This document shows positions 16,595 through 25,087 of a DNA stretch of 64,000 nt, piece after piece. Position 1 is the first letter of the stretch. Each line of letters begins with the position of its first letter. Both the position numbers and the translations under genes were made by a program. Under the pieces are notes generated by a model that was given only the letters and a program-made list of their open reading frames with translations, had not been told where the DNA came from and did not search any database. This DNA is from JBEVOS01 sp044226655 (GTDB taxonomy: Bacteria > Pseudomonadota > Alphaproteobacteria > Caulobacterales > Aquidulcibacteraceae): contig JBGAGO010000001.1 of NCBI GenBank assembly GCA_044226655.1, positions 1 through 64,000 of the forward strand, read 5' to 3'.

Positions 16595-17106
16595 TCCTCG
16601 ACACGCCGCGCCTGTCTCTGCGCAAGGCCACGCGGCAGGACGCGGACTTCTTCATCGAGCTGATGACCGAGCCGCTCTATCGCCGCTTCATCGCCGATCG
16701 CGGGCCGCTGACGCGCGATGACGCCGTCGCCTATATCGAAGAGCGCATCCTCGCGGCCTATGCGCGCGACGGGTTCGGGCAATATGTCGTCGTGCTGAAG
16801 AGCGCGGACGAACCGATCGGCGTGGCGGGGATGATCCAGCGCGAACCGGATGTCGCGCCCGATCTCGGCTACGCCTTCCTGGCGCGCGCGCATGGCCATG
16901 GCTACGCGACGGAGGCGGGCGCGGCGGTGCTGGCCGATGCCCGCGCCGTGCATGGCGTCACGCGCGTGCTCGCTTACACCGATCCTGAAAATCATGCCTC
17001 GCAGGGCGTGCTGACGAAGCTCGGCTTTCGGCTGGTGGAAACCCGCGTTCACCCGACGCTCGGCCTGTCATCGATCTTCGCGCGGGATCTCACCGCGCCG
17101 TCGTGA
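16591..17106 (+). CDS. GNAT family N-acetyltransferase (RimJ/RimL-like)
   Basis: A 171-residue protein. It begins LDTPRLSLRKATRQDADFF, typical of the RimJ/RimL branch of GNAT enzymes. APDLGYAFLARAHGHGYATE provides the acetyl-CoA pyrophosphate loop, and TDPENHASQGVLTKLGFRLV the conserved Asn and the C-terminal strand. Members acetylate protein N-termini, amino acids or antibiotics; the target here is unknown. The start codon overlaps the stop of the YjbR-like gene by four bases. It converges on hddA, leaving a single base between stop codons. Confidence 0.9.
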   Translation: MILDTPRLSLRKATRQDADFFIELMTEPLYRRFIADRGPLTRDDAVAYIEERILAAYARDGFGQYVVVLKSADEPIGVAGMIQREPDVAPDLGYAFLARAHGHGYATEAGAAVLADARAVHGVTRVLAYTDPENHASQGVLTKLGFRLVETRVHPTLGLSSIFARDLTAPS

Positions 17107-17107
17107 G

Positions 17108-18184
17108 CTAGCCAGCGGCGCGTGCGGGCATCGGCTCCAGCATGGCGCTGTAATTCGAGGACAGGCCCGGATCGTGCAGCACGATATGGCTGCCCTCATT
17201 CTCGAACGCGAACGGCACCTCGACCGGGCGCTTGCCCGGCTGGAACTCGATCTCGCTCAGCGCCGCCGTCACGTCCGCGCGCACATCGGGCGGCACGAAG
17301 AACAACAAGAAGCCGCCGCCGCCCGCGCCCAGCAGCTTGCCGCCCAACGCGCCCGCTTCCGACGCGATCGCATACGCGCGGTCGATCGCGCCGTTCGACA
17401 CGGCCGACGACAAGCCGCGCTTCATGCGCCAGGCTTCGTCCAGCAGGAGGCCGAAATCGCTGAGCGGAACCGCGCGGTCTTCCAGAATGGCGCGGCCCTC
17501 GCCCACCATCTCATACATGCGGTTGAGCTGCGCGCGCTTGGCCTCGAAATTCTCGGCCTTGCTGCGCTCGATCTCGGAGGCGTTGCGCGTGAAGCGCGTG
17601 AACACCAGCATGAGATGGCTTTGCAGCTCGGCCGCGCGGCGGGGCGAGATGTCGATCGGATCGACCGAAACGTCGCCATCGGCGTGAAAGTCGATGCGGT
17701 TGAGGCCGCCATGCGCGACGGCCACCTGATCCTGCGATCCCACCGGCTCGCCGAGATAATCCTGCTCGACGCGGATGGCTTCGCGCGCAAGCACGTGCTT
17801 GGGCGTGGCGCGGCCCTGCATCTGATGCACGGCATGCAACGCCGCCACCGTGAACGAGGAGGACGAGCCGAGCCCCGAGCGCGCCGGCAAATCCGCATGA
17901 TAGTGCAGTTCGAGCGGGCCGCATTCCGTCGTCAAATAATTGCGCAGCACCTCGCGCACGACCGGGTTCTGAATGTCCGCGATCTCGGCGACATGCTCCG
18001 ACTGGCGCCACGACACGCGATAATTGAAATCGAAAATTGGCGGTAAGCGGCGCAGCGTGACGTAGACGTATTTGTCGATTGAGGTGGACAGCACGGCGCC
18101 CGGCCCGTGGTGACGGAACCAGCCCGGCAAATCCGTGCCGCCCCCGAAGAACGACACGCGCAATGGCGCCCGAACGATAATCAT
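17108..18184 (-). CDS. hddA: D-glycero-alpha-D-manno-heptose 7-phosphate kinase (GHMP kinase)
   Basis: A 358-residue GHMP-superfamily kinase. IIVRAPLRVSFFGGGTDLP is the N-terminal motif of the HddA branch, GLGSSSSFTVAALHA the ATP-binding loop and KLLGAGGGGFLLFF the C-terminal GHMP motif; GSQDQVAVAHGG lies between them. HddA phosphorylates heptose 7-phosphate at C1 in the GDP-heptose route (GmhA, HddA, GmhB, HddC). Fucokinase-like relatives share the fold, so the substrate is inferred. Support comes from the fused nucleotidyltransferase-phosphatase at 19308, which could carry out the next two steps. The isomerase gmhA is not in the window. Confidence 0.88.
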   Translation of the reverse strand: MIIVRAPLRVSFFGGGTDLPGWFRHHGPGAVLSTSIDKYVYVTLRRLPPIFDFNYRVSWRQSEHVAEIADIQNPVVREVLRNYLTTECGPLELHYHADLPARSGLGSSSSFTVAALHAVHQMQGRATPKHVLAREAIRVEQDYLGEPVGSQDQVAVAHGGLNRIDFHADGDVSVDPIDISPRRAAELQSHLMLVFTRFTRNASEIERSKAENFEAKRAQLNRMYEMVGEGRAILEDRAVPLSDFGLLLDEAWRMKRGLSSAVSNGAIDRAYAIASEAGALGGKLLGAGGGGFLLFFVPPDVRADVTAALSEIEFQPGKRPVEVPFAFENEGSHIVLHDPGLSSNYSAMLEPMPARAAG

Positions 18185-18333
18185 CGCCGCCCCCCGATGG
18201 TCCCCGCGCTGCCGCGCACATGGAGTGCTCTCACCGCGAAACTAGACCGGCTGGGGGCAGTAAGGTCAAGCGCGTTTGCCCGTGGACGAAGAGATCGGCG
18301 CTGCCCGCTCGCACCGGCGGCGCGCTGCGATGA

Positions 18334-19206
18334 TCAGCGCGGCCAAATGGCGTTGTTCTTGGCATTCAGTTCGACGCCGCCGAACGCGACGAAGAGCGCC
18401 TCGCACGCCGGCGACCAATCGCGGTCGAGACGCGAACGGGCGCCCGATGAGGTCATCGTCTTGCTTTTCAGCGCGCGCCGGAGCGCGGCGAACGCCTCAT
18501 TCGCATCCACATCGGCCCCTACGGCCCTGGCTAGGCCCCAAGCGGCGCCCCGTTGCCGTGCGGCGCCGAGATCGCCCATCAGCACCTCGAATGAAACTGT
18601 CACAATCTTCGGATCCCGCGCAGCCGCGCACCATCCAGATGTGTTCGAAAACCACCTCAAGAGACGCTCGCCGCGCGCCCGCAGGAATGCTTCCGTCCGC
18701 GAAGGCCCTTCGGGCGCTTCGGTCCAAACCCTGTCCGCCTCCTCAGCGCGGCCGGATGCCTGGATCCACCGAACGAAGGAGACGATCGCCGCCCGGGCTT
18801 CACGCGTGACCGCGACGATGACGAAATCGCGAAGGCAATCGGCGCGCGCGCATCCGGGCGACAGATGACCGACAATGAATTGTCCCGGCAGAACGAGATC
18901 GGTCGAGACCGCCAACGGCATCTCAACCTCGTTCGGGCTGCGCCGGCACTGCTCGCGCGATTGGCCGCGGTAATCGGTCATCGAGCGATCGCCCAGGTGG
19001 ATATCCGTGGCGACAAGGCCTAATTGGCGCATGAACTCGCCGGTGAGATACGTGCCTGATTTCGGCATCGAGGCCACAAGCACGCGCGACGGGCTCGCGC
19101 CGGATTCCGTCTTGAAGCACCGCCTGCCGAACGCATCGCGTGTGATCGGCAGGACGCGCGCGGCGCTTTGATCAAGAACGTCACTCACGAGCGCTTCCAA
19201 CGCCAC
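18334..19206 (-). CDS. Sulfotransferase family protein
   Basis: About 290 residues, with a GTG start at 19206 and no strong ribosome site. VASMPKSGTYLTGEFM is the 5'-phosphosulfate loop that binds PAPS (Pro-Lys-Ser-Gly-Thr). FVIVAVTREARAAIVSFVRW matches the 3'-phosphate-binding strand and helix, where the usual Arg and Ser are present. The C-terminal RSRLDRDWSPACEALFV fits the family as well. PAPS-dependent sulfotransferases add sulfate to sugars, lipids or small molecules. Between heptose and rhamnose genes, a sulfated surface glycan is the natural inference. No PAPS synthesis genes are in the window. Confidence 0.8.
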   Translation of the reverse strand: MALEALVSDVLDQSAARVLPITRDAFGRRCFKTESGASPSRVLVASMPKSGTYLTGEFMRQLGLVATDIHLGDRSMTDYRGQSREQCRRSPNEVEMPLAVSTDLVLPGQFIVGHLSPGCARADCLRDFVIVAVTREARAAIVSFVRWIQASGRAEEADRVWTEAPEGPSRTEAFLRARGERLLRWFSNTSGWCAAARDPKIVTVSFEVLMGDLGAARQRGAAWGLARAVGADVDANEAFAALRRALKSKTMTSSGARSRLDRDWSPACEALFVAFGGVELNAKNNAIWPR

Positions 19207-19307
19207 TCTATCGGCGGTTATTCATCTCTGTGGATTTCCCCTATAACGGGCAAGCAACTCAGGCGTGCACCTTGTGGGGGAAGAGGCAGGTCGGGCATGT
19301 CAACGCG

Positions 19308-21701
19308 ATGAGCACCCTTCTTCGCCAGGCGATCATTCTTGTCGGCGGGCGCGGCACGCGCTTGGGCGCGTTGGCGCAGGATACGCCGAAGCCGCTCATG
19401 CCGATCGCAGGCGATGCGCGCTTTCTCGATTATCTGATCGATGACGTCGCGCGTCATGGCGTGCGCGAGATCGTGCTGCTTGCCGGCCATCTCGGCGACC
19501 AGGTGGCGGCGCGCTATGACGGTAAGCGCGCGCGCGGCGCGGCGCTCAAGGTCGTGCGCGAACCGGCGCCGGCGGGCACGGCCGGCGCGCTGCGCCACGC
19601 GGCGGCGCTGCTCGATGATGTCTTCCTCATGACCAATGGGGATTCCTATCTCGATCTGAACTATCTCGCGCTGGCGCGAACGCTGCAGGCCGACGACGTC
19701 GCGGCGCTTGCGCTGCGGCGGGTCGAGGATGCGGCGCGCTATGGCGCGGTGGACCTCGCCAACGGCCGCATCACCGGCTTTCGCGAAAAGGACAGCGCAA
19801 ACCCGGGCCCCGGCATCATTTCCGGCGGCGTCTACATGCTGCGCAAGCGCGTGCTGGACCTGATCGACAGGACGCCCTGCTCGATCGAATCCGACGTGTT
19901 TCCTGCACTCGCCGCCGCCGGCGCGCTCGCCGGCCATGAGAGCAACGGCTATTTCATCGACATCGGCCTGCCCGATACGCTGGCGCAAGCGCGCGAAGAA
20001 TTGCCGGCGCAAATACGGCGCGGCGCGGTGCTGTTCGACCGCGACGGCACGCTCAACCGCGATGACGGCTACACCTACAAGCCGGACGATCTCGTCTGGC
20101 GTCCCGGCGCGATCGAGGCCATCCGCGCCTGCAATGATGCGGGTCGGCTGGCCATCGTCGTGACCAACCAATCCGGCATCGGGCGCGGCTATTACGATGA
20201 AGCCGCCATGGCGCGCTTCCACGCCCATATGCAGGGCGAACTGGCAGAGGCCGGCGCGCACATCGATGCGTTCTATCATTGCCCGCATCATCCGGACGCG
20301 AGCGCTGCCGAGTTCGCCTACGCCGACCATCCCGACCGCAAGCCCAATCCCGGCCTGCTGCGCCGCGCGCTGATCGAATGGCCGATCGATCCCGCGCGCG
20401 CCTTCATGGTGGGCGACACTTCCGCCGACACAGGCGCCGGCGCGGCGATTGATCTGCCCGCCTATCTGGTTGCGCCCGGCGATTTGTTTGCGACGGTCGC
20501 CGCCGGCCTCGCCACGCACGGTCAAGCGTCCTCCGCGTTCGCAGCGCGCGAGGCCCTCAGCGCGCGCGCGGCGGATGCGCAAGTTTGGCTTTTCGATCAT
20601 GCGCTGCCGCTCTGGAGCGCGCAGGGCTTCGATCGGCGCACCGGCCTCTTCGAAGAGCGGCTCACGCTTGAGGGCGTCGCGGTCGATCTGCCGCGCCGCG
20701 TGCGCGTTCAAGCCCGCCAAACCGCGGTTTACGCGCGCGCGGGCCTGCTCGGCTGGGAGGGACCATGGCGCGCACTGGTCGAGGCGGGCGCGCGCACGCT
20801 GATCGAGAAAGGCCTGCGCAATGATGGCGGCACGCGCCATCTGCTCGCGCCCGACGGCGCCGTGCGCGACGAGCGCCGCGATCTCTACGATCTGGCCTTC
20901 GTCCTGTTCGGGCTTTCCGAAGCGGCGCGCGCACTCGGCAGGCGCGACGATCTGATCGTCGCCGCGCGCGGTTTGGCCGATTGGCTCGAGCGCGAATGGT
21001 CCTTGCCCCAGGGCGGCTATTTCGAAGGCGAGCTCACGCCCAGCCCGCCGCGCCGCCAGAACCCGCACATGCACGTGTTCGAAGCGTTTCTCTCGCTCTA
21101 CGAGACCACCGGCGATGAGGTCTTTCTCGCGCGCGCCGACCGCATCGCGCGCCTATTCGAAACGCGCCTGTTCGATCACCGCTGGCGCGCGCTGCCGGAA
21201 TATTTCGATCTCGACTGGCGGCGCGCCGACGGCGTCGAGGGCGAGGTGTGCGAGCCGGGCCATCAATTCGAATGGAGCTGGCTGCTGGAACGCTGGCGCG
21301 GCCTGGGCGGGCGCGATCTCAGCGAAATCGCCGGCCAGCTTCGCGTGCATGGCGAAGTCTACGGCGTCGCCCCAGGCAGCCGCTACGCTATCGATGAGAC
21401 CACGCTCGCGGGCATGGCGCGCACGCGCACCGCGCGGCTTTGGCCGCAGACCGAGCGCCTGAAAGCGCATCTCGCGCGCGCCGCCGGCGCGGGCGACGCG
21501 ATGGCGGCAAGCCTCGCCGTCGAGGCCTATGACGCGCTGATGGCGTATTGCGACACGCCCACACCCGGCCTTTGGCGCGATCGGCGCTTGGCGGAGGGCG
21601 GCTTCGTGGAAGAAGCGGCGCCCGCGTCGAGCTTTTACCACATCATCATCGCGCTTTCGGAATTGCAGCGCGTGGTCGCGCTGCTGCAGGCGCCGCGCTA
21701 G
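19308..21701 (+). CDS. Three-domain fusion: sugar-1-phosphate nucleotidyltransferase - HAD phosphatase (GmhB-like) - AGE epimerase/isomerase
   Basis: A 797-residue protein with no frame break. Domain 1 (about 1-235) is a nucleotidyltransferase: ILVGGRGTRLGALAQDTPKP binds the nucleotide, and FLMTNGDSYLDLN carries the metal Asp; it resembles HddC. Domain 2 (about 236-405) is a HAD phosphatase: LFDRDGTLNRDDGY has both catalytic Asp (244, 246), then VTNQSGIGRG, YHCPHHPD and RKPNPGLL, as in GmhB; the second Cys pair of the GmhB zinc site is missing. Domain 3 (about 420-797) is AGE-like: QNPHMHVFEA, CEPGHQFEWSWL and ASSFYHI keep the active-site His residues. Domains 1 and 2 fit GDP-heptose synthesis after hddA; the role of domain 3 is open. 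I start at the ATG 19308. Confidence 0.88.
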   Translation: MSTLLRQAIILVGGRGTRLGALAQDTPKPLMPIAGDARFLDYLIDDVARHGVREIVLLAGHLGDQVAARYDGKRARGAALKVVREPAPAGTAGALRHAAALLDDVFLMTNGDSYLDLNYLALARTLQADDVAALALRRVEDAARYGAVDLANGRITGFREKDSANPGPGIISGGVYMLRKRVLDLIDRTPCSIESDVFPALAAAGALAGHESNGYFIDIGLPDTLAQAREELPAQIRRGAVLFDRDGTLNRDDGYTYKPDDLVWRPGAIEAIRACNDAGRLAIVVTNQSGIGRGYYDEAAMARFHAHMQGELAEAGAHIDAFYHCPHHPDASAAEFAYADHPDRKPNPGLLRRALIEWPIDPARAFMVGDTSADTGAGAAIDLPAYLVAPGDLFATVAAGLATHGQASSAFAAREALSARAADAQVWLFDHALPLWSAQGFDRRTGLFEERLTLEGVAVDLPRRVRVQARQTAVYARAGLLGWEGPWRALVEAGARTLIEKGLRNDGGTRHLLAPDGAVRDERRDLYDLAFVLFGLSEAARALGRRDDLIVAARGLADWLEREWSLPQGGYFEGELTPSPPRRQNPHMHVFEAFLSLYETTGDEVFLARADRIARLFETRLFDHRWRALPEYFDLDWRRADGVEGEVCEPGHQFEWSWLLERWRGLGGRDLSEIAGQLRVHGEVYGVAPGSRYAIDETTLAGMARTRTARLWPQTERLKAHLARAAGAGDAMAASLAVEAYDALMAYCDTPTPGLWRDRRLAEGGFVEEAAPASSFYHIIIALSELQRVVALLQAPR

Positions 21702-21736
21702 GCTTTCTCCGCCCTTCTCGCTAAGCTTTGGCCGCG

Positions 21737-22294
21737 ATGATCGAGCGGCAGGCGATCCCCGAAGTGTGTGTCATCACCGCGCAGCGCTATGCCGATGCGC
21801 GCGGCTGGTTCAGCGAAACCTACAATGCCCGCGCGCTTGCGGAGGCGACGCAGGGCGCCGTGTTCGTGCAGGACAATCAGGCCTTCTCGGCGCCGCGGGG
21901 CGTGCTGCGCGGGCTGCATTTTCAGATCGGCGATGCGGCGCAAGACAAGCTCGTGCGCGTGCTGCGCGGCGCGATCTTCGACGTGGTCGTCGATCTGCGG
22001 CCGCAGGCGCCGAGCTTCGGGCGCCATGTCGCGACGGAGCTTCGCGCCGGCGATGCGCGCCAGCTCTTCGTGCCGCGCGGCTTCGCGCACGGCTATCTCA
22101 CGCTCGAGCCCGATACCGAGGTGTTCTACAAAGTCTCGGCCTATTACAGCCCCGCGCATGAGCGCGGCCTGATCTGGAACGATCCGGATCTGGCCATCGC
22201 CTGGCCGCTCAACGGCGCCGCGCCCATCGTTTCGGAGAAAGACGCCGCGCTGCCGCGCCTGAGCGCGCATGATCGCCGGGCGCTCAGCGCATGA
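21737..22294 (+). CDS. rfbC: dTDP-4-dehydrorhamnose 3,5-epimerase
   Basis: A 185-residue cupin-type epimerase. GWFSETYNARAL, GVLRGLHFQ (with the catalytic His), VFDVVVDLR-type strand, FVPRGFAHGYLTL and VFYKVSAYYSP occur in family order. It epimerises dTDP-4-keto-6-deoxy-glucose at C3 and C5, the third step of dTDP-L-rhamnose synthesis. The ATG at 21737 is preferred over a TTG nine bases earlier. It starts a block of four genes, rfbC-rfbB-rfbD-rfbA, each overlapping the next by four bases, so all four are almost certainly one transcript. The fusion gene stops 35 bp upstream and may share it. Confidence 0.95.
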   Translation: MIERQAIPEVCVITAQRYADARGWFSETYNARALAEATQGAVFVQDNQAFSAPRGVLRGLHFQIGDAAQDKLVRVLRGAIFDVVVDLRPQAPSFGRHVATELRAGDARQLFVPRGFAHGYLTLEPDTEVFYKVSAYYSPAHERGLIWNDPDLAIAWPLNGAAPIVSEKDAALPRLSAHDRRALSA

Positions 22295-23343
22295 AGGCGC
22301 TCATCACTGGCGGCGCAGGCTTCATCGGATCGGCGCTGACGCGTCATGTCGTGGGCGAACTTGGCTGGCAGGCGCTGGTGGTCGACAAGCTCACCTATGC
22401 CGGCCATGTGAGCTCGCTGGCGCCGATCGCCGCCGCGCCCGGCTATGCCTTTCTCCGCGCGGACATCTGCGACGGCGATGCGCTCGGCCGCGCCTTCTCG
22501 TCTTTCGCGCCGGACATCGTCTTCCACCTCGCGGCGGAGAGCCACGTCGATCGGTCGATCGACGATCCGGTGACGAGCGTGCGCACCAATGCGCTCGGCA
22601 CAGTCACCCTGCTCGATGCGGCGCGCCGCTATTGGTCCGCGCTGCCGACCGCGCAAAGAGATCGCTTCCGCTTCATTCATGTCTCGACCGATGAGGTGCA
22701 CGGCGCGCTAGGCCCGGATGGCGTGTTCACCGAAGCCTCCGCCTACGATCCGCGCTCGCCCTACGCGGCCAGCAAAGCCGGCGCGGATCATTTGACGCGC
22801 GCTTTCCGCCACACCTACGGCCTGCCCACGTTGGTCACGACCTCGTGCAACAATTTCGGCCCGTATCAGACGCCGGAAAAGCTCATCCCGCTCGCCATTC
22901 TGGCCGCGCTCAATGGCGAGCCCGTGCCGATCTACGGCGATGGCCTTCAGGTGCGCGATTGGCTGCATGTCGCCGATCATGCGCGCGCGCTGGTGCGCGT
23001 CGGGGAGGCCGGCGCGCCGGGCGAGACCTACGCCATCGGCGCGCGCTGCGAGCGCGCCAATCTCGATCTCGTCACGCAGATCTGCGCCCTGCTCGATGCG
23101 CGCGCGCCGAAGAACCATGCGCACGCGCAGCTTATCGCGCATGTCGAAGACAGACCCGGCCATGATCGCCGCTACGCCGTCGATCCCTCGAAGCTTGAAG
23201 CGGAACTCGGCTGGACGCCGGCGCACGCGTTCGAGGAGGGCCTCGCCGCCACCGTGCAATGGTATCTCGACAACGCGGCCTGGTGGGCGCCGCTGCGCGC
23301 GCAAGGCCATGGCCGCGCGCGCCTGGGCCGCGGCGGCGCATGA
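22291..23343 (+). CDS. rfbB: dTDP-glucose 4,6-dehydratase
   Basis: A 350-residue extended short-chain dehydrogenase. ITGGAGFIGSALTRHV binds NAD. HLAAESHVDRSI and HVSTDEVHGALG carry the Thr-Asp-Glu catalytic set, and SPYAASKAGADHL the Tyr-x-x-x-Lys. NNFGPYQTPEKLIPL and GDGLQVRDWLHVADHARAL are diagnostic for RfbB. It converts dTDP-glucose to dTDP-4-keto-6-deoxyglucose. The ATG overlaps the stop of rfbC (ATGA). The Ala/Arg-rich last 20 residues go slightly beyond the usual family end. Confidence 0.96.
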   Translation: MKALITGGAGFIGSALTRHVVGELGWQALVVDKLTYAGHVSSLAPIAAAPGYAFLRADICDGDALGRAFSSFAPDIVFHLAAESHVDRSIDDPVTSVRTNALGTVTLLDAARRYWSALPTAQRDRFRFIHVSTDEVHGALGPDGVFTEASAYDPRSPYAASKAGADHLTRAFRHTYGLPTLVTTSCNNFGPYQTPEKLIPLAILAALNGEPVPIYGDGLQVRDWLHVADHARALVRVGEAGAPGETYAIGARCERANLDLVTQICALLDARAPKNHAHAQLIAHVEDRPGHDRRYAVDPSKLEAELGWTPAHAFEEGLAATVQWYLDNAAWWAPLRAQGHGRARLGRGGA

Positions 23344-24218
23344 GCCTTCTCGTCATCGGGGCCGATGGCCAGCTTGGCCGTGCGCTCGCGGCGGCCGCGC
23401 CCGATATCGTCGCGCTCACGCGCGCCGAGGCCGATCTGACCAAGCCCGCCACGCTCGCCGCCGCCTTGGCGCGCGTGCGCCCCGCCTGCGTGATCAATGC
23501 GGCGGGCTTCACGCACGTCGATGCGGCCGAAGCCGATATCGTTGCAGCCTATGCCGCGAACGCCGATGGCGCCGGCGCCTTGGCGGCGGCGACGGCCGCC
23601 ATCGGGATTCCCCTCGTGCATGTCTCGACAGACTACGTGTTCGATGGCCGCAAGGGCGCGGCCTATGTCGAGGATGATCGCGCCGCGCCGCTCAACGCCT
23701 ATGGCGCGTCCAAGCGCGTGGGCGAACTGGCCGTCGCCGACGCCAATCCGCGCCACGCCATCGTGCGCACCTCCTGGGTCTACGCGGCGCATGGGCGCAA
23801 TTTCGTGCGCGGCATGCTGCGCCTCGCGCAGCAGCGCGATGAAATCGCCGTCGTCGAAGACGAAAAGGGCTGCCCCACCGCCGCCGACGATCTCGCGAAC
23901 GCGTTGATCCACATTGCGCACGCACTGGCGCGCGGAGAAGGCGAGCCCGGTATGTTCCACTATAGCGGCGACGGCGCCGTCAGCCGGCGCGCCTTTGCGG
24001 AGGCGATCTTCGCCGAGGCGCGCGCTTTGGGCGGTCCGTTCGCGCGCGTTGCAGCTACCAGCGCGGCCGCGTTCGGCGCGGCGGCGCAGCGGCCCGCCTG
24101 CTCCGCGCTGTCGTGCGCGAAGATCGCGCGCGTCTATGGCCTGCGCGCGCTGCCCTGGCGCGATGGCTTGGCGCGCTGCCTCAGCACCATCGCGGCCGAT
24201 GGCTGGAGAGTGTCTTGA
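23340..24218 (+). CDS. rfbD: dTDP-4-dehydrorhamnose reductase
   Basis: A 292-residue reductase. LLVIGADGQLGRALA is the NADPH-binding loop. NAAGFTHVDAAEAD, HVSTDYVFDGRKG and YGASKRVGELAV (Tyr-x-x-x-Lys) follow in the usual spacing, with IVRTSWVYAAHGRNFV after that. It reduces dTDP-4-keto-rhamnose to dTDP-L-rhamnose, the last step of the pathway. The ATG at 23340 overlaps the rfbB stop; the longer frame running back to 23259 only shadows rfbB. The final Trp-Arg-Val-Ser is followed by TGA, which overlaps the TTG start of rfbA. Confidence 0.95.
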   Translation: MSLLVIGADGQLGRALAAAAPDIVALTRAEADLTKPATLAAALARVRPACVINAAGFTHVDAAEADIVAAYAANADGAGALAAATAAIGIPLVHVSTDYVFDGRKGAAYVEDDRAAPLNAYGASKRVGELAVADANPRHAIVRTSWVYAAHGRNFVRGMLRLAQQRDEIAVVEDEKGCPTAADDLANALIHIAHALARGEGEPGMFHYSGDGAVSRRAFAEAIFAEARALGGPFARVAATSAAAFGAAAQRPACSALSCAKIARVYGLRALPWRDGLARCLSTIAADGWRVS

Positions 24219-25087
24219 AAGGCATTCTGCTCGCCGGCGGCTCGGGCACGCGCCTGGCGCCGATCACGCACGCGATCTCCAAACAACTCGCGCCGGTGTA
24301 CGATAAGCCGCTGGTCTATTATCCGCTGACCACGCTCATGCTCGCGGGCGTGCGCGATATTCTGCTGATCTCCACGCCGCACGATCTGCCCCATTTCGAG
24401 CGTCTGCTCGGCGATGGTGCGCGCTGGGGTCTGCGCCTCTCCTACGCCGCGCAGGCCGCGCCCAACGGCATCGCCGAAGCGCTGCTGATCGGCGAACGCT
24501 TTCTCGATGGCGGCCCGGCCGCGCTGGTGCTGGGCGACAACATCTTTCACGGCCATGGCTTGACCGAGCGCCTGCAGGCCGCCGCCGCGCTGCAGCACGG
24601 CGCGCGCATCTTCGCGTGCCAAGTGTCCGATCCAGAACGCTTCGGCGTGATCGCGTTCGATGCGCAAGGTCGCGCGCGCGACATCGTCGAGAAGCCGCAG
24701 ACGCCGCCGTCCAACTGGGCGGTCTCCGGACTTTATTTCTACGATTCCGAAGCGCCTGCGCTGGCCAAGACGCTGAAGCCATCCGCGCGCGGCGAATTGG
24801 AGATCACCGATCTCAACCGGCTTTACCTCGCGCGCGATGCGCTGACGGTCGAAAAACTCGGCCGCGGCTTCGCCTGGCTCGACACCGGCACCGCGGAATC
24901 GCTGCTCGACGCCGGCGAATTCGTGCGCACGCTCGAAGCGCGGCAAGGCTTGAAGATCGCGTGTCCCGAAGAGGTTGCGTTTCACATGGGCTCTATCGAC
25001 GCGGCCCAGCTCATGCGCCTCGCCGACGCCTTCGGCGCCAATCCCTACGGCGTCTATCTGCGGCGCGTGGCGCAAGACGCGCGCTAG
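24215..25087 (+). CDS. rfbA: Glucose-1-phosphate thymidylyltransferase
   Basis: A 290-residue nucleotidyltransferase. KGILLAGGSGTRLAPIT, KQLAPVYDKPLVYYPL, VLGDNIFHG and AWLDTGTAESLLDAGEFV are RfbA signatures. It makes dTDP-glucose from glucose-1-phosphate and dTTP, the first rhamnose-pathway step, and is normally feedback-inhibited by dTDP-rhamnose. Translation appears to begin at a TTG (24215) that overlaps the rfbD stop as TTGA, with GGAGAG five bases upstream; no ATG fits the conserved N-terminus. Its 3' end overlaps the converging tail-fibre-like gene by four bases. Confidence 0.95.
   Translation: MKGILLAGGSGTRLAPITHAISKQLAPVYDKPLVYYPLTTLMLAGVRDILLISTPHDLPHFERLLGDGARWGLRLSYAAQAAPNGIAEALLIGERFLDGGPAALVLGDNIFHGHGLTERLQAAAALQHGARIFACQVSDPERFGVIAFDAQGRARDIVEKPQTPPSNWAVSGLYFYDSEAPALAKTLKPSARGELEITDLNRLYLARDALTVEKLGRGFAWLDTGTAESLLDAGEFVRTLEARQGLKIACPEEVAFHMGSIDAAQLMRLADAFGANPYGVYLRRVAQDAR

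Noticed and set aside
19218..21074. 618-codon minus-strand frame opposite the fusion enzyme
   Set aside because: Purely antisense to a gene with three complete sets of active-site motifs; its composition (Arg, Ala, Gly, Asp, Gln, repeated) is typical of a GC-rich shadow frame.
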